The notes under the pieces: model-generated
What the model saw: the letters and a program-made list of their open reading frames with translations, nothing else
Told to the model about the DNA's origin: nothing
Database searches by the model: none
Source of the DNA: JAPOXR01 sp965214695
GTDB lineage: Bacteria; Pseudomonadota; Alphaproteobacteria; Rhodobacterales; Rhodobacteraceae
DNA: 64,000 nucleotides
Reading direction: 5' to 3'
Assembly: GCA_965214695.1 (NCBI GenBank)
Contig: OZ243967.1
Location: 2,790,001-2,854,000, forward strand
Shown here: in pieces, positions 19,604-28,592 of the stretch
Position numbering within the stretch: the stretch's first letter is position 1
Layout of the letters: each line of letters opens with the position of its first letter
Made by a program: the position numbers and the translations under genes

Positions 19604-20824
19604 ATGTTTGATCGATTCATCAAGCAGAGGGTGGAGGAGGCTCTTGGAGACACGCCGGTGGTCCTGGTGACGGGACCACGGCGGGCTGGCAAGACCACGC
19701 TTGTGCAAGACATCGAGAGCGACAGGCGAACCTACTTGACGCTTGACGACCAGGCGACCCTTGATGCGGCACGAGACGATCCGGTCGGTTTTGTACGTCA
19801 ACTGGAATTGGCAACGATAGATGAAATCCAGCGGGTGCCGGAGTTGTTGCTGGCGATCAAGAAATCCGTTGACGGTACCAGGCGTCCCGGGAAGTTCCTG
19901 CTCACTGGCTCGGCCAATATACTGACGATGCCGCGTGTGGCCGACAGCCTGGCCGGCCGCATGGAAACGATCCAGATGCTGCCATTGGCCCAGGCCGAAA
20001 TCACCGGCACCGCACCATCCTTCCTGGAGCGCCTGTTCGAAGGAAAGCTGCAGGGTATCGGCAGCAGGCATGTCGGCGACGACATCCTTCGCACGGCCAT
20101 TTGCGGAGGATTCCCCGAAATGCTCAATCGCGAAAGCGAGCGCCGACGCATGGCCTGGGCGCAATCATACCTTACATCGGTTCTGACACGCGATCTCAGG
20201 GACATTGCCGACATGGCGAAATTGACCGAACTCCCCCGCTTCGTCAGGTTGCTGGCCGAACATTCCGGACAACTCGCCAATTTTTCCAGAATCGCTGCCG
20301 GCATCAATGTCAGCCACAAGACCGCGCAACGCTACGTCGCACTGCTCGAACAGGTATTCCTGGTCACGGCAGTTCGGCCCTGGCATTCCATTGTGCTCAA
20401 GCGGCTCGTCAAGACACCAAAGATTCACTTTCTCGATTCCGGCTTGCTGGCAGCAGTTCGGGGTCTCGGCTTCGAGCGCGTGACGGGCAATCGCAATTTG
20501 TCGGGAGCACTGCTTGAGAGCTTTGTCTACTCGGAGATCCGCAAACTGATGACCGCATCGGAGATGTGGCTGACACCCTTTCATTTTCGTGACCACATGA
20601 ATCGCGAGGTGGACATCGTCCTCGAGCGTAATGATGGCCTGGTTGCCGGCATAGAAGTGAAAGCGTCCGCAACGGTAAGGTCGAGCGATTTTGGCGGGCT
20701 GAAGGTTCTTGCGGAAACCTGCGGAAGCAGGTTCGCCTTTGGGGTCGTGCTCCATGACGGCACCGACGTCATTCCCTTTGGCGAGCGGTTGGTTGCGGTA
20801 CCCCTGTCGGCCCTGTGGGACTGA
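19604..20824 (+). CDS. AAA_14/DUF4143-family ATPase
   Basis: A 406-residue protein. It has a Walker A motif GPRRAGKT at residues 24-31, Walker B TIDEIQ near 71-76, a sensor-1-like LTGSANI near 100, and an Arg-rich C-terminal half. The region ELPRFVRLLAEHSG...HKTAQRYVALLEQ looks like the winged-helix part of DUF4143. Near the C-terminus REVDIVLER...GIEVKAS resembles the D-x(n)-ExK core of a PD-(D/E)XK nuclease fold, a known feature of this family. The start was chosen at ATG 19604 because GGAG lies five bases upstream; an upstream ATG at 19565 lies inside the repeat array. The cellular role of these ATPases is poorly understood. The gene stands alone, with gaps on both sides and the 22-bp repeat array in front, which suggests an accessory, possibly acquired gene. 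Confidence 0.85.
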   Translation: MFDRFIKQRVEEALGDTPVVLVTGPRRAGKTTLVQDIESDRRTYLTLDDQATLDAARDDPVGFVRQLELATIDEIQRVPELLLAIKKSVDGTRRPGKFLLTGSANILTMPRVADSLAGRMETIQMLPLAQAEITGTAPSFLERLFEGKLQGIGSRHVGDDILRTAICGGFPEMLNRESERRRMAWAQSYLTSVLTRDLRDIADMAKLTELPRFVRLLAEHSGQLANFSRIAAGINVSHKTAQRYVALLEQVFLVTAVRPWHSIVLKRLVKTPKIHFLDSGLLAAVRGLGFERVTGNRNLSGALLESFVYSEIRKLMTASEMWLTPFHFRDHMNREVDIVLERNDGLVAGIEVKASATVRSSDFGGLKVLAETCGSRFAFGVVLHDGTDVIPFGERLVAVPLSALWD

Positions 20825-21213
20825 TTGACCGACTCCGGTGTCCGGCTGCTCGTGCCACATGATTCGTCCGGACAGGCTCTCCACATCATTGCCGGGCCAT
20901 GGATGCCATTGTTTCACGGGTTGGGGATATGACAGGCAATTGCCGGCCGAGACCGGCCGGTGAGCGGGGTGTCTTGACCAGACAGTGGCCGCGGCAGGTC
21001 TGGATCAACTGGAAGTCTGCTGCCGGGCAGGCTAGGAACCGGTTGGCGAGAGCCTTCCCGGGTCCGGTGTTTCCGGGTCTCGTGACGGAGAGCCAGGGCG
21101 GCGGCGGGGTGTCCGCCGATAGCTGCATCGCCGCAACGTGCCGCCGGTGGGCGATCGGCAGATCGATGCCATGACCGGCGTCGCAGATTCGGGTTCGGTG
21201 GCCGGGGCGGCAA
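20825..21213. other. Intergenic gap before rarA
   Basis: About 390 bases without a gene I can support. A perfect GC hairpin (CCGGCCG, loop AGAC, CGGCCGG) lies at 20943-20960, but no T-run follows. The frame at 20899-21174 has no recognisable features. Confidence 0.35.
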
Positions 21214-22542
21214 ATGGCTAAGACGAACAGCAATTCCGGCAAGACTGCCACGGGCAGTCCCCGGCCGGCCCCGCCGCTTGCCGACCGGATGCGGCCGCGG
21301 GTGTTGGCCGAGGTGGTCGGACAGCAGCACCTGCTTGGCGAGGATGGCCCGCTCGGCTGGCTGGGCAAGGGCGGCAAGCCGGCCTCGACCATCTTCTGGG
21401 GGCCTCCGGGATCCGGGAAGACGACGATTGCCCGCATCACCGCCAGCGAGACCGGCCAGAATTTTGTCCAGGTCAGCGCCGTCTACTCGAACACCGCCGA
21501 GATCAGGAAGATCATCGCCGAGGCCGGGAAACAGCGGGAAGATGGTGTCGGCACGGTGTTGTTCGTGGACGAGATTCACCGGTTCAACAAGGCGCAGCAG
21601 GACGGGTTTCTTCCCTATATCGAGGACGGGACGGTCACGCTGATTGGTGCCACCACCGAGAACCCGTCATTTGCGCTGAATGCAGCGCTGATGTCCCGGA
21701 CCCGGGTCCTGGTGCTCGAGCCCCTCGACCGGCCAAGCCTGGAGACCCTGCTGGAGCGGGCCGAAGCCATGATCGGCGCGCTGCCATTGACGGATGAGGC
21801 GCGGGAAGTGCTTGTCGATTTGGCCAATGGCGATGCCCGGTCGCTGCTCAACAACGTGGAACAGCTTGCATCGGCAGGGGGCGGCGAGGTGCTCGACCGC
21901 GGGAAGTTGGAGAGACGTCTGTCGCGGCGGGCGGCCCTCTATGACAGGTCGGGCGATTGGCACTACAATTTGATATCGGCATTGCACAAATCCGTCCGGG
22001 GCTCCGATCCGGACGCTGCGCTCTACTGGCTTGCCCGCATGCTGGAGGCCGGCGAGGATCCGCAATACCTGGCCCGGAGGCTGACCCGGATGGCGATCGA
22101 GGATATCGGGCTGGCCGACCCTGATGCCGTCCGGTTGTGCCTTGCGGCCTGGCAGGGCCATGAGCGGCTGGGCAGTCCGGAGGGCGATCTTGCCCTGGCG
22201 GAAGCGACGATCTACCTGGCGCTGGCGCCCAAGTCGAATGCCGCATACGCTGCCTACAGGGAAGCATCGGCGGCGGCCGGTCGCTCGGGCGCCGAGCCGC
22301 CACCGAAGCACATATTGAACGCGCCGACCGGCATGATGAAGGAAATGGGATACGGATCGGGATATCGTTATGATCACGACGAACCGCTCGCCTTTTCCGG
22401 CCAGGATTACTTCCCAGAGGGATTTGGCCGGCGAATCTTCTACCGTCCGGTCGAGCGCGGGTTCGAACGGGAAATGAAGAAACGGGGCGAATACTTTGCC
22501 AGGCTGCGCAAGAAACTCCAGCAGGAACCGGGTCGAGGCTGA
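21214..22542 (+). CDS. rarA: Replication-associated recombination protein A (AAA+ ATPase)
   Basis: A 442-residue AAA+ protein of the RarA/MgsA/WRNIP1 family, which acts at stalled replication forks. The N-terminal part has LADRMRPRVLAEVVGQQHLLG, typical of clamp-loader-like ATPases. It is followed by Walker A GPPGSGKT (63-70), Walker B LFVDEIHRF (116-124) and the sensor-1 stretch GATTENPSFALN. The C-terminal half, with YWLARMLEAGEDP and RRLTRMAIEDIGLADP, is the RarA tetramerisation region, and the end (PVERGFEREMKKR) is also typical. Length matches the family. The ribosome binding site before ATG 21214 is weak. It is the first gene of an apparent operon with crcB, the pseudouridine synthase and atp12, an arrangement seen in other alphaproteobacteria. 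Confidence 0.95.
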   Translation: MAKTNSNSGKTATGSPRPAPPLADRMRPRVLAEVVGQQHLLGEDGPLGWLGKGGKPASTIFWGPPGSGKTTIARITASETGQNFVQVSAVYSNTAEIRKIIAEAGKQREDGVGTVLFVDEIHRFNKAQQDGFLPYIEDGTVTLIGATTENPSFALNAALMSRTRVLVLEPLDRPSLETLLERAEAMIGALPLTDEAREVLVDLANGDARSLLNNVEQLASAGGGEVLDRGKLERRLSRRAALYDRSGDWHYNLISALHKSVRGSDPDAALYWLARMLEAGEDPQYLARRLTRMAIEDIGLADPDAVRLCLAAWQGHERLGSPEGDLALAEATIYLALAPKSNAAYAAYREASAAAGRSGAEPPPKHILNAPTGMMKEMGYGSGYRYDHDEPLAFSGQDYFPEGFGRRIFYRPVERGFEREMKKRGEYFARLRKKLQQEPGRG

Positions 22543-22584
22543 TCGCATGGCCCGGCGGTTGCGGTCAGCCTGCTGCGGAGGCGG

Positions 22585-22971
22585 ATGATGTGGTTGACCC
22601 TGTTGCTGATCGCCATCGGCGGCGGTGCAGGCGCGGTTTGCCGCCACCTCAGCGGGATGGCTGCCGGCAGCATCCTGGGCGAGGGGTTTCCCTATGGAAC
22701 CCTGGTCGTCAATGCGGCCGGTTGCCTGGCTGCCGGTATTGTCTGGTCGACCCTCGTGCAATCCGGGGCCAGCCAGCCGAAGGCGGTGTCGCTGGTCATG
22801 ACCGGGTTTCTCGGCGGATACACCACCTTCTCGGCGTTTTCCGTTGACACCTGGCAACTCTTCAACTCCGGGCGGGTCATGGCGTCGCTTTTCTACGCCG
22901 CCGGTTCGGTTGCCATATCCATGGCGGCCCTGCTGGCGGGAATCATCATTGTACGGGAGCTGTCCGGTTGA
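22585..22971 (+). CDS. crcB: CrcB/FluC fluoride channel
   Basis: A 128-residue membrane protein with about four transmembrane helices. Family signatures are GGGAGAVCRHL (12-22), the pore-lining YGTLVVNAAGC (37-47) and GFLGGYTTFSAFSVDTW (74-90), which includes the Phe-rich helix and central sodium-site region of Fluc channels. These channels export fluoride as dual-topology dimers. ATG codons at 22585 and 22588 share a GGAGGCGG ribosome binding site. The stop overlaps the start of the next gene by four bases (TTGA), so the two are probably translationally coupled. No fluoride riboswitch was recognised upstream. Confidence 0.95.
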   Translation: MMWLTLLLIAIGGGAGAVCRHLSGMAAGSILGEGFPYGTLVVNAAGCLAAGIVWSTLVQSGASQPKAVSLVMTGFLGGYTTFSAFSVDTWQLFNSGRVMASLFYAAGSVAISMAALLAGIIIVRELSG

Positions 22972-23918
22972 CCGGACCGACCATTGCCAGAATCGGGTGG
23001 GACGAGGCGGACCAGCGCCTGGATCGCTGGTTGCGGCGCCGCTACGGCCAGCTGGCGCAATCGCATATCGAGCGCCTGTGTCGAAAGGGCCAGATCAGGA
23101 TCGACGGCAAGCGGGCCAGGCCGTCGACCAGGCTGGTGGAGGGCCAGTCATTGCGTCTTCCGCCGATGGAGGATGCGCCCGGTAGGGGCATGACCGGGCA
23201 CGAGTCGGCGCCGGGATCCGGCGAAGGCGGGCTGATTGCCGGGCGAGTCCTGTTCCAGGATGATTACATGGTGGTCATCGACAAGCCATCCGGGCTTGCC
23301 GTCCAGGGCGGGACCGGCCAGCGTCGCCATGTCGACCGCATGGTTGACGATCTCGGCCTGTCCGATGGCGAGCGACCGCGGCTTGTTCACCGCCTTGACA
23401 AGGATACCTCCGGTGTCCTGGTGCTGGCCAGGAGCCGGCGAGCCTCCGGCGCCCTGGCCCGGTTGTTTGCCACCGGAAGCCTGCACAAAATCTACTGGGC
23501 TGTCGTCGCCGGCTGCCCGGCCGAGCTTGGCGGGATCATCAGCGGCACGGCCGGACCATCCGGGAAGCCGGCAAGGACCGGTTACATGGTCCTGGACACG
23601 GTGGCTGACCGGTTTGCGCTGGTTGCCCTGAACCCGCGGACCGGGCGCACGCACCAGCTGCGCGTTCACATGGCGCAGCTGGGAACACCAATCCTCGGTG
23701 ATCGAAAATACGGAGCAGGTGGCAATTCCCGGCTCCCGGCGGGCGGTGTCGGTAACCGGCTTCACCTGCATGCGCGCGAGCTTTCCTTCAGCCACCCCTT
23801 CACCGGATTTGACATGCGGTTTCGTGCTCCCCTGCCCGCGCATATGGATCGCACGCTTGCCCTGCTGGGATGGCAGGAGGATCGCTACCCTGCAGATCCG
23901 TTTGCCGGCAGGCCATGA
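22968..23918 (+). CDS. RluC/RluD-type 23S rRNA pseudouridine synthase
   Basis: A 316-residue protein. The N-terminal S4 RNA-binding domain (about residues 10-68, DQRLDRWLRRRYG...KRARPSTRLVEGQ) is followed by an RluA-family catalytic domain. The catalytic motif HRLDKDTSG is at 141-149, with Asp144 as the expected nucleophile; NPRTGRTHQLRVHM and GDRKYG complete the family motifs. The layout matches RluC or RluD, which modify the 23S rRNA, and I cannot say which. Start codon TTG 22968 overlaps the crcB stop. The gene ends in an ATGA overlap with the next one. Confidence 0.9.
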   Translation: MTGPTIARIGWDEADQRLDRWLRRRYGQLAQSHIERLCRKGQIRIDGKRARPSTRLVEGQSLRLPPMEDAPGRGMTGHESAPGSGEGGLIAGRVLFQDDYMVVIDKPSGLAVQGGTGQRRHVDRMVDDLGLSDGERPRLVHRLDKDTSGVLVLARSRRASGALARLFATGSLHKIYWAVVAGCPAELGGIISGTAGPSGKPARTGYMVLDTVADRFALVALNPRTGRTHQLRVHMAQLGTPILGDRKYGAGGNSRLPAGGVGNRLHLHARELSFSHPFTGFDMRFRAPLPAHMDRTLALLGWQEDRYPADPFAGRP

Positions 23919-24637
23919 GCGAGTGGCAGCCAAGACGAAGCTGGACCGGCGTACAGGTGGTCGAGGATTCTGCCGGATACCGGATCGATCTCGACGGCCG
24001 GCCAGCCCGGACGCCCGGGGGGCGGCACTTGCTGTTGCCGACACGCAGGCTCGCCGATGAGGTTCGGGACGAGTGGGAGGCGCAGCAGGGCAAATTCCGG
24101 CCGGAGACCATGCCCTTCACCCGCCTGGCGAATGTGGCGATTGACCGGCTCGGCAAGGCGCACCGCGACGTTGTCGCCACCGTGTCGGCATATGCAGAGA
24201 GCGACCTGGTCTGCTACCGGGCCAGCGGGCCGGACGAGCTGGTCGCCCGTCAGAACCGGTCCTGGAGTCCGATACTGGAATGGCTGGGTGCCGAATTCGG
24301 TGCGCCGCTGGCGACCTGCCGCGGGGTTATGCCGGTCCGTCAAAGCACCCGCAGCGTTCGGGCGCTGGCCGACGAGGTGGGGAGGCTGGATGCGCATGTG
24401 TTGTGCGGATTTTCGGAAATGGTGGCCCTGACCGGATCGCTGGCGATCGGCCTGGCGGTCCTGCATGGCCGGCTTGACCCTCATGCCGGCTGGAGCACGG
24501 CGATGATCGACGAGCATTTCCAGGCGGAGTGCTGGGGGGTCGATTCCGAGGCCGCGGCCCTGGAGGAATATCGCCGCCAAGGATACCTGGTTGCCTGTGT
24601 CTATGCCATGTCGGCCAGCGACTCTGGCCGGGTCTGA
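23915..24637 (+). CDS. ATP12-family F1-ATPase assembly chaperone
   Basis: A 240-residue protein. It starts at ATG 23915, overlapping the previous stop by four bases. Features of the ATP12 family are the N-terminal YRIDLDGRPARTPGG, LADEVRDEWEAQQ, MPFTRLANVAIDR and the segment ESDLVCYRA followed by RQNRSWSPILEWLG. ATP12 binds the F1 alpha subunit during ATP synthase assembly and is found in mitochondria and alphaproteobacteria, which supports the taxonomic reading. It is the last gene of the rarA operon. Confidence 0.9.
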   Translation: MSEWQPRRSWTGVQVVEDSAGYRIDLDGRPARTPGGRHLLLPTRRLADEVRDEWEAQQGKFRPETMPFTRLANVAIDRLGKAHRDVVATVSAYAESDLVCYRASGPDELVARQNRSWSPILEWLGAEFGAPLATCRGVMPVRQSTRSVRALADEVGRLDAHVLCGFSEMVALTGSLAIGLAVLHGRLDPHAGWSTAMIDEHFQAECWGVDSEAAALEEYRRQGYLVACVYAMSASDSGRV

Positions 24638-24755
24638 GCGCGGCCGCGAGCGGTGGAATGTCGCCCGGGCTCCGGAAATCGGCTCTGGCAACCGGCAAGC
24701 AACCATTATGCGGCCTGCGTTTCAGCAGGGACCGGTCCAAGTTGGACATATCTTC

Positions 24756-24784
24756 TTGACCTGCACGATATTGCACGAATAAGA
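24756..24784 (+). promoter_or_regulatory. Candidate promoter of the aap operon
   Basis: A -35-like TTGACC (24756-24761) and a -10-like ATAAGA (24779-24784) are separated by 17 bases. The spacer holds a direct repeat, GCACGA-TATT-GCACGA, which could be a regulator site. It lies about 95 bases before aapJ. Confidence 0.4.
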
Positions 24785-24879
24785 GGGGAAGCGGGCCTGA
24801 TCTGATTTCGGGATTGTTCTGTCGATCCCGGACAAATCAGGAAAGAGATTCTCAACAACAATCTTAAGGAGAGAAACTG

Positions 24880-25893
24880 ATGAAGAAACTGCTTCTCGTA
24901 TCTGCGGTTGCCTTCGCCGGCATGGCCGGTGCGGCGGTTGCGGCAACTCTGGATGATGTTCGGGCAAAGGGATTTGTCCAGTGTGGTGTGTCCACCGGGC
25001 TGGTCGGATTTGCCGCGCCGGATGCCGATGGCAACTGGTCGGGTTTCGATGTCGACTACTGCCGTGCGCTGGCCGCCGCCGTCTTTGGTGACGGGCAAGC
25101 CGTGAAATTCACCCCGACTACGGGCAAGACCAGGTTTACTGCCCTGGCTTCGGGCGAAGTCGACGTGTTGGCCAGGAACACCACCTGGACGTTCTCGCGC
25201 GATGTCGACCTGAAACTGACCTTTGTCGGCATCAACTACTATGACGGACAGGGCTTCATGACCCATGCGTCAAACGGAGTTTCGTCTGCCCATGAACTCG
25301 ATGGCGCCACCGTCTGCATCCAGACTGGGACCACCACCGAGCTGAACCTGGCCGATTTCTTCCGTGCGAACGACATGTCCTACGAGCCGGTTCCGATCGA
25401 AACCAATGCCGAAGCGCGTGAACAGTTCTTCGCCCAAGCCTGCGATGTCTACACCACGGACCGCTCCGGCCTGGCGGCCACTCGTGCCACGGCCGAGGAT
25501 CCGAGCAGCATGGTTGTTCTGCCCGAGATCATCTCCAAGGAGCCGCTCGGGCCGCTGGTGCGCCATGGCGACGACCAGTGGGCCGACATCGCTCGCTGGG
25601 TGCTGAATGCGCTGGTCACGGCCGAGGAAAAGGGCGTCAACAGTGGCAACGTCCAGGAAATGGCTGCCGGCAGCAACGACCCGGAAGTCAATCGCCTTCT
25701 CGGTTCGGAAGGTGATTTGGGTGCCATGATCGGACTCGAGGCAGACTGGGCCGTCAATGCCCTGGCTGCAGTCGGCAATTACGGCGAGATCTTCGAAAGG
25801 AATATCGGTGCCGAGACGCCGATCGGTCTGGAGCGTGGCGTCAACGCGCTCTGGACAGATGGCGGGCTGGTATACTCACCGCCGTTCCGTTGA
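24880..25893 (+). CDS. aapJ: General L-amino acid ABC transporter, periplasmic binding protein
   Basis: A 337-residue protein with a signal peptide, MKKLLLVSAVAFAGMAGAAVAA. It then has the family-3 solute-binding pattern seen in AapJ/BztA: DDVRAKGFVQCGVSTG, GFDVDYCRALAAAVFGD, TARFTAL-like TGKTRFTALASGEVDVLARNT split over 125-130 residues from the start, and EIISKEPLGPLVRHGDDQW. AapJ captures polar and acidic amino acids in the periplasm. A strong AAGGAGA ribosome binding site precedes ATG 24880. It is the first gene of an AapJQMP set, and a strong hairpin follows its stop. Confidence 0.93.
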   Translation: MKKLLLVSAVAFAGMAGAAVAATLDDVRAKGFVQCGVSTGLVGFAAPDADGNWSGFDVDYCRALAAAVFGDGQAVKFTPTTGKTRFTALASGEVDVLARNTTWTFSRDVDLKLTFVGINYYDGQGFMTHASNGVSSAHELDGATVCIQTGTTTELNLADFFRANDMSYEPVPIETNAEAREQFFAQACDVYTTDRSGLAATRATAEDPSSMVVLPEIISKEPLGPLVRHGDDQWADIARWVLNALVTAEEKGVNSGNVQEMAAGSNDPEVNRLLGSEGDLGAMIGLEADWAVNALAAVGNYGEIFERNIGAETPIGLERGVNALWTDGGLVYSPPFR

Positions 25894-25957
25894 TCCGAAC
25901 GGGCGACCGCACGATCACTGATCGTCGAGTGTTGTTCGATTTGAGAAAAAACTCTGA

Positions 25958-25983
25958 GCCGCCGGTCAGCATTGACTGGCGGC
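25958..25983 (+). terminator. Intercistronic stem-loop after aapJ
   Basis: GCCGCCGGTCA pairs with TGACTGGCGGC over 11 bp with one G-U wobble, and the loop is GCAT. No T-run follows. It probably acts as an mRNA-stabilising or attenuating structure that favours aapJ over the permease genes. Confidence 0.65.
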
Positions 25984-26022
25984 TTCAGTTCGCCCGGGAT
26001 TCACAGGACGGATTTGCGTAAC

Positions 26023-27276
26023 ATGGCACAACAGGCCCAACCGCAGCGTACCTTTACCCTGGGCATGCTCATCTACGATACCCGGTATCGTTCCATGACC
26101 ATCCAGGTCGTCGCCCTGATGGGCTTCATGCTGGTCGTGGCCTGGCTGATCAGCAATACCGTCCAGAACCTGAATGCTCTCGGCAAAGGGGTCAGTTTCG
26201 GGTTCCTGAACCAGCCGGCAAGCTACGACATCAACCAGCGACTTGTCGAATACACCTCGCGATCGACCCATTTGCGCGCCTCCGTCGTTGGCCTGCTCAA
26301 CACCTTGCTGGTTGCGGTCATGGGGTGCGCGCTTGCGACCGTGCTTGGTGTCATCATCGGCATACTGAGATTGTCGCATAACTGGATCATCGCCAGGTTG
26401 ATGACCATCTACATCGAGGGATTCCGCAACGTTCCGGTGCTGCTGTGGATCGTGTTTTTCATGGCGGTCCTGATCGATACGCTGCCAAAGCCAGCCGATT
26501 TTCGCGGCGAGGACGCGACGGCATCGATGTTGCTTGGCGACAGCGTGGCATTCACCAACCGCGGCATCTACGTGCCTGAGCCGCTCTTTGCCAATGGCCT
26601 TGGCGATCTGTCGATATTCGGCCTGTTTGAAATCAGCATTGATCTTGTTGTGATCCTGATTGTCCTGACGGGCGGGATACTTGCCGCCCGATGGATCAGG
26701 CGCCGGGCCGACCGGATCCAGGAGCAGACCGGGGTGCGGCCGGCAACCTGGTACTGGCGGTTGCTGGTGATCGTCGGCCCGATCGCAGCGCTGCTGTTCG
26801 CACTGGGCTTCCACCTGGGTTTCCCGGAGTTGAAGGGATTCAACTTCAAGGGCGGCATCTACATGCGCAATTCGCTCATTGCGCTGTGGCTGGCCCTGTC
26901 CTTCTATACCGCCGCATTCATTGCCGAGAATGTCCGGGCCGGCATCATGGCCATTTCGAAAGGCCAGTCCGAGGCTGCCTTTTCGCTCGGCCTGCGTCCT
27001 TCCAGCACCATGAGCCTGGTGATACTTCCCCAGGCATTGCGGGTGATCATTCCGCCGCTGATTTCGCAATACCTGAACCTGACCAAGAACTCGTCACTGG
27101 CAATCGCCGTCGGCTACATGGATGTCACCGGCACGCTTGGAGGCATCACGTTGAACCAGACCGGCCGGGAACTGGAGACAATTCTCCTGTTGATGATCTG
27201 TTACCTGGTAATCTCGTTGGGAGTTTCTGCAACGCTCAACTGGTACAACAGCAAGGTCAAGCTGAAAGAGCGCTGA
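26023..27276 (+). CDS. aapQ: General L-amino acid ABC transporter, permease
   Basis: A 417-residue inner-membrane permease with an N-terminal helix (MTIQVVALMGFMLVVAWLIS) and a long insert, as in AapQ/BztB. The binding-protein-dependent permease core sits at the C-terminus, including the EAA-type loop KGQSEAAFSLGLRPSSTMSL followed by VILPQALRVIIPPL. It pairs with AapM and docks on AapP. ATG 26023 was chosen; frame-compatible codons upstream lie inside the intergenic hairpin. The next gene follows after three bases. Confidence 0.92.
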   Translation: MAQQAQPQRTFTLGMLIYDTRYRSMTIQVVALMGFMLVVAWLISNTVQNLNALGKGVSFGFLNQPASYDINQRLVEYTSRSTHLRASVVGLLNTLLVAVMGCALATVLGVIIGILRLSHNWIIARLMTIYIEGFRNVPVLLWIVFFMAVLIDTLPKPADFRGEDATASMLLGDSVAFTNRGIYVPEPLFANGLGDLSIFGLFEISIDLVVILIVLTGGILAARWIRRRADRIQEQTGVRPATWYWRLLVIVGPIAALLFALGFHLGFPELKGFNFKGGIYMRNSLIALWLALSFYTAAFIAENVRAGIMAISKGQSEAAFSLGLRPSSTMSLVILPQALRVIIPPLISQYLNLTKNSSLAIAVGYMDVTGTLGGITLNQTGRELETILLLMICYLVISLGVSATLNWYNSKVKLKER

Positions 27277-27279
27277 GAC

Positions 27280-28581
27280 ATGTCGGAAACTGCATATGTG
27301 CGCACGAGCATGCTCGGGTCCCAGCCACCGCCGAAATCGGAGGCCGGTGCGCTTGGGTGGATTCGGGCCAACCTCTTTGATGGCTGGCTGAACTCGGTCC
27401 TGACAATTCTGTCGCTACTGGCAATCTTCTTCGTGCTGTACGGGTGGTTGCCCTGGATCATCCAGTCTTCCTGGACCGCAAATTCGCTGAATGAATGCCG
27501 GGCCTCGATAATCGAGCGCTATGGCGAGGGAACCCATGGCGCCTGTTGGGCCGTCATCAGGGAGCGCTATCTGCAGCTTCTGTACGGGTTCTACCCCTCC
27601 GAAGCCTATTTCCGACCAAACCTGACCTTCATTCTCATGCTGGTGGCAATCTCGCCGGTGCTGTTTCCGGTGCTTCCGCGCAAGATGCTCTGGTTTTCGG
27701 GAATCTACCCGTTTCTCGGCTACTGGCTGTTGTGGGGTGGAACCATCTGGTTCCCGGTCTCGATGGTGCTGGGTTTCGTCGTCGGTTACCTGCTGATCGT
27801 GGTGATTTCGAGGACGGCCGGGGCACTCGCCGGTGTAATCGGCGGTGCGCTGGGAGCGGTGCTGTACTGGTTGTTCCTGGCCGGCAGCTTTGCCAAACTG
27901 GCGCATGCGGTGGTGCCGATCGGAATTGCCGAAGTTGAAAGCGCCAGGTTTGGCGGCTTCATGCTGTCGATGACAATCGGGGTTACCGGCATTGCCTGTT
28001 CACTGCCAATCGGCATCCTGCTGGCACTCGGCCGCAAATCCGACCTGCTGATCGTGCGGTCGATCTGCGTGGGCTTCATCGAATTCATCCGGGGCGTGCC
28101 GCTGATCACCTTGCTGTTCGTCGCATCGACCCTGCTCAACATCTTCCTGCCCCCCGGAACCAATTTTGATCTCATCCTCAGGGTGGTGATCATGGTCACG
28201 CTGTTTTCCTCCGCCTATATCGCCGAGGTGGTTCGCGGCGGGTTGGCCGCCCTGCCGACGGGTCAGTACGAGGCGGCTGATGCGTTGGGCCTCGACTACT
28301 GGAAGTCGATGCGGCTGATCGTGCTGCCGCAAGCACTGAAGATCTCCATTCCCGGAATCGTGTCAACTTTCATCGGCCTTTTCAAGGACACCACCCTGGT
28401 GTCGATTATCGGCCTGCTTGATCCGATCGGCCTGACCAACGCCATCCGGGCCGACGCCGCATGGAATGGAGTCGTGTGGGAGCTGTACTTGTTCGTGGCA
28501 GCGTTGTTCTTTGTATTCTGTTTCTCGATGTCCAGGTATTCAATGTATCTGGAGCGCAAGCTGCAGACGGATCACAAGTAA
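27280..28581 (+). CDS. aapM: General L-amino acid ABC transporter, permease
   Basis: A 433-residue membrane protein with about eight hydrophobic segments. The C-terminal core holds the EAA loop TGQYEAADALGLDYWKSMRL and VLPQALKISIPGI, with GFIEFIRGVPLITLLF before it. Length and order match AapM/BztC, partner of AapQ. It starts three bases after the aapQ stop and is followed by a clear AAGGAGG site for aapP. Confidence 0.92.
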   Translation: MSETAYVRTSMLGSQPPPKSEAGALGWIRANLFDGWLNSVLTILSLLAIFFVLYGWLPWIIQSSWTANSLNECRASIIERYGEGTHGACWAVIRERYLQLLYGFYPSEAYFRPNLTFILMLVAISPVLFPVLPRKMLWFSGIYPFLGYWLLWGGTIWFPVSMVLGFVVGYLLIVVISRTAGALAGVIGGALGAVLYWLFLAGSFAKLAHAVVPIGIAEVESARFGGFMLSMTIGVTGIACSLPIGILLALGRKSDLLIVRSICVGFIEFIRGVPLITLLFVASTLLNIFLPPGTNFDLILRVVIMVTLFSSAYIAEVVRGGLAALPTGQYEAADALGLDYWKSMRLIVLPQALKISIPGIVSTFIGLFKDTTLVSIIGLLDPIGLTNAIRADAAWNGVVWELYLFVAALFFVFCFSMSRYSMYLERKLQTDHK

Positions 28582-28592
28582 GGAGGGCTGAG

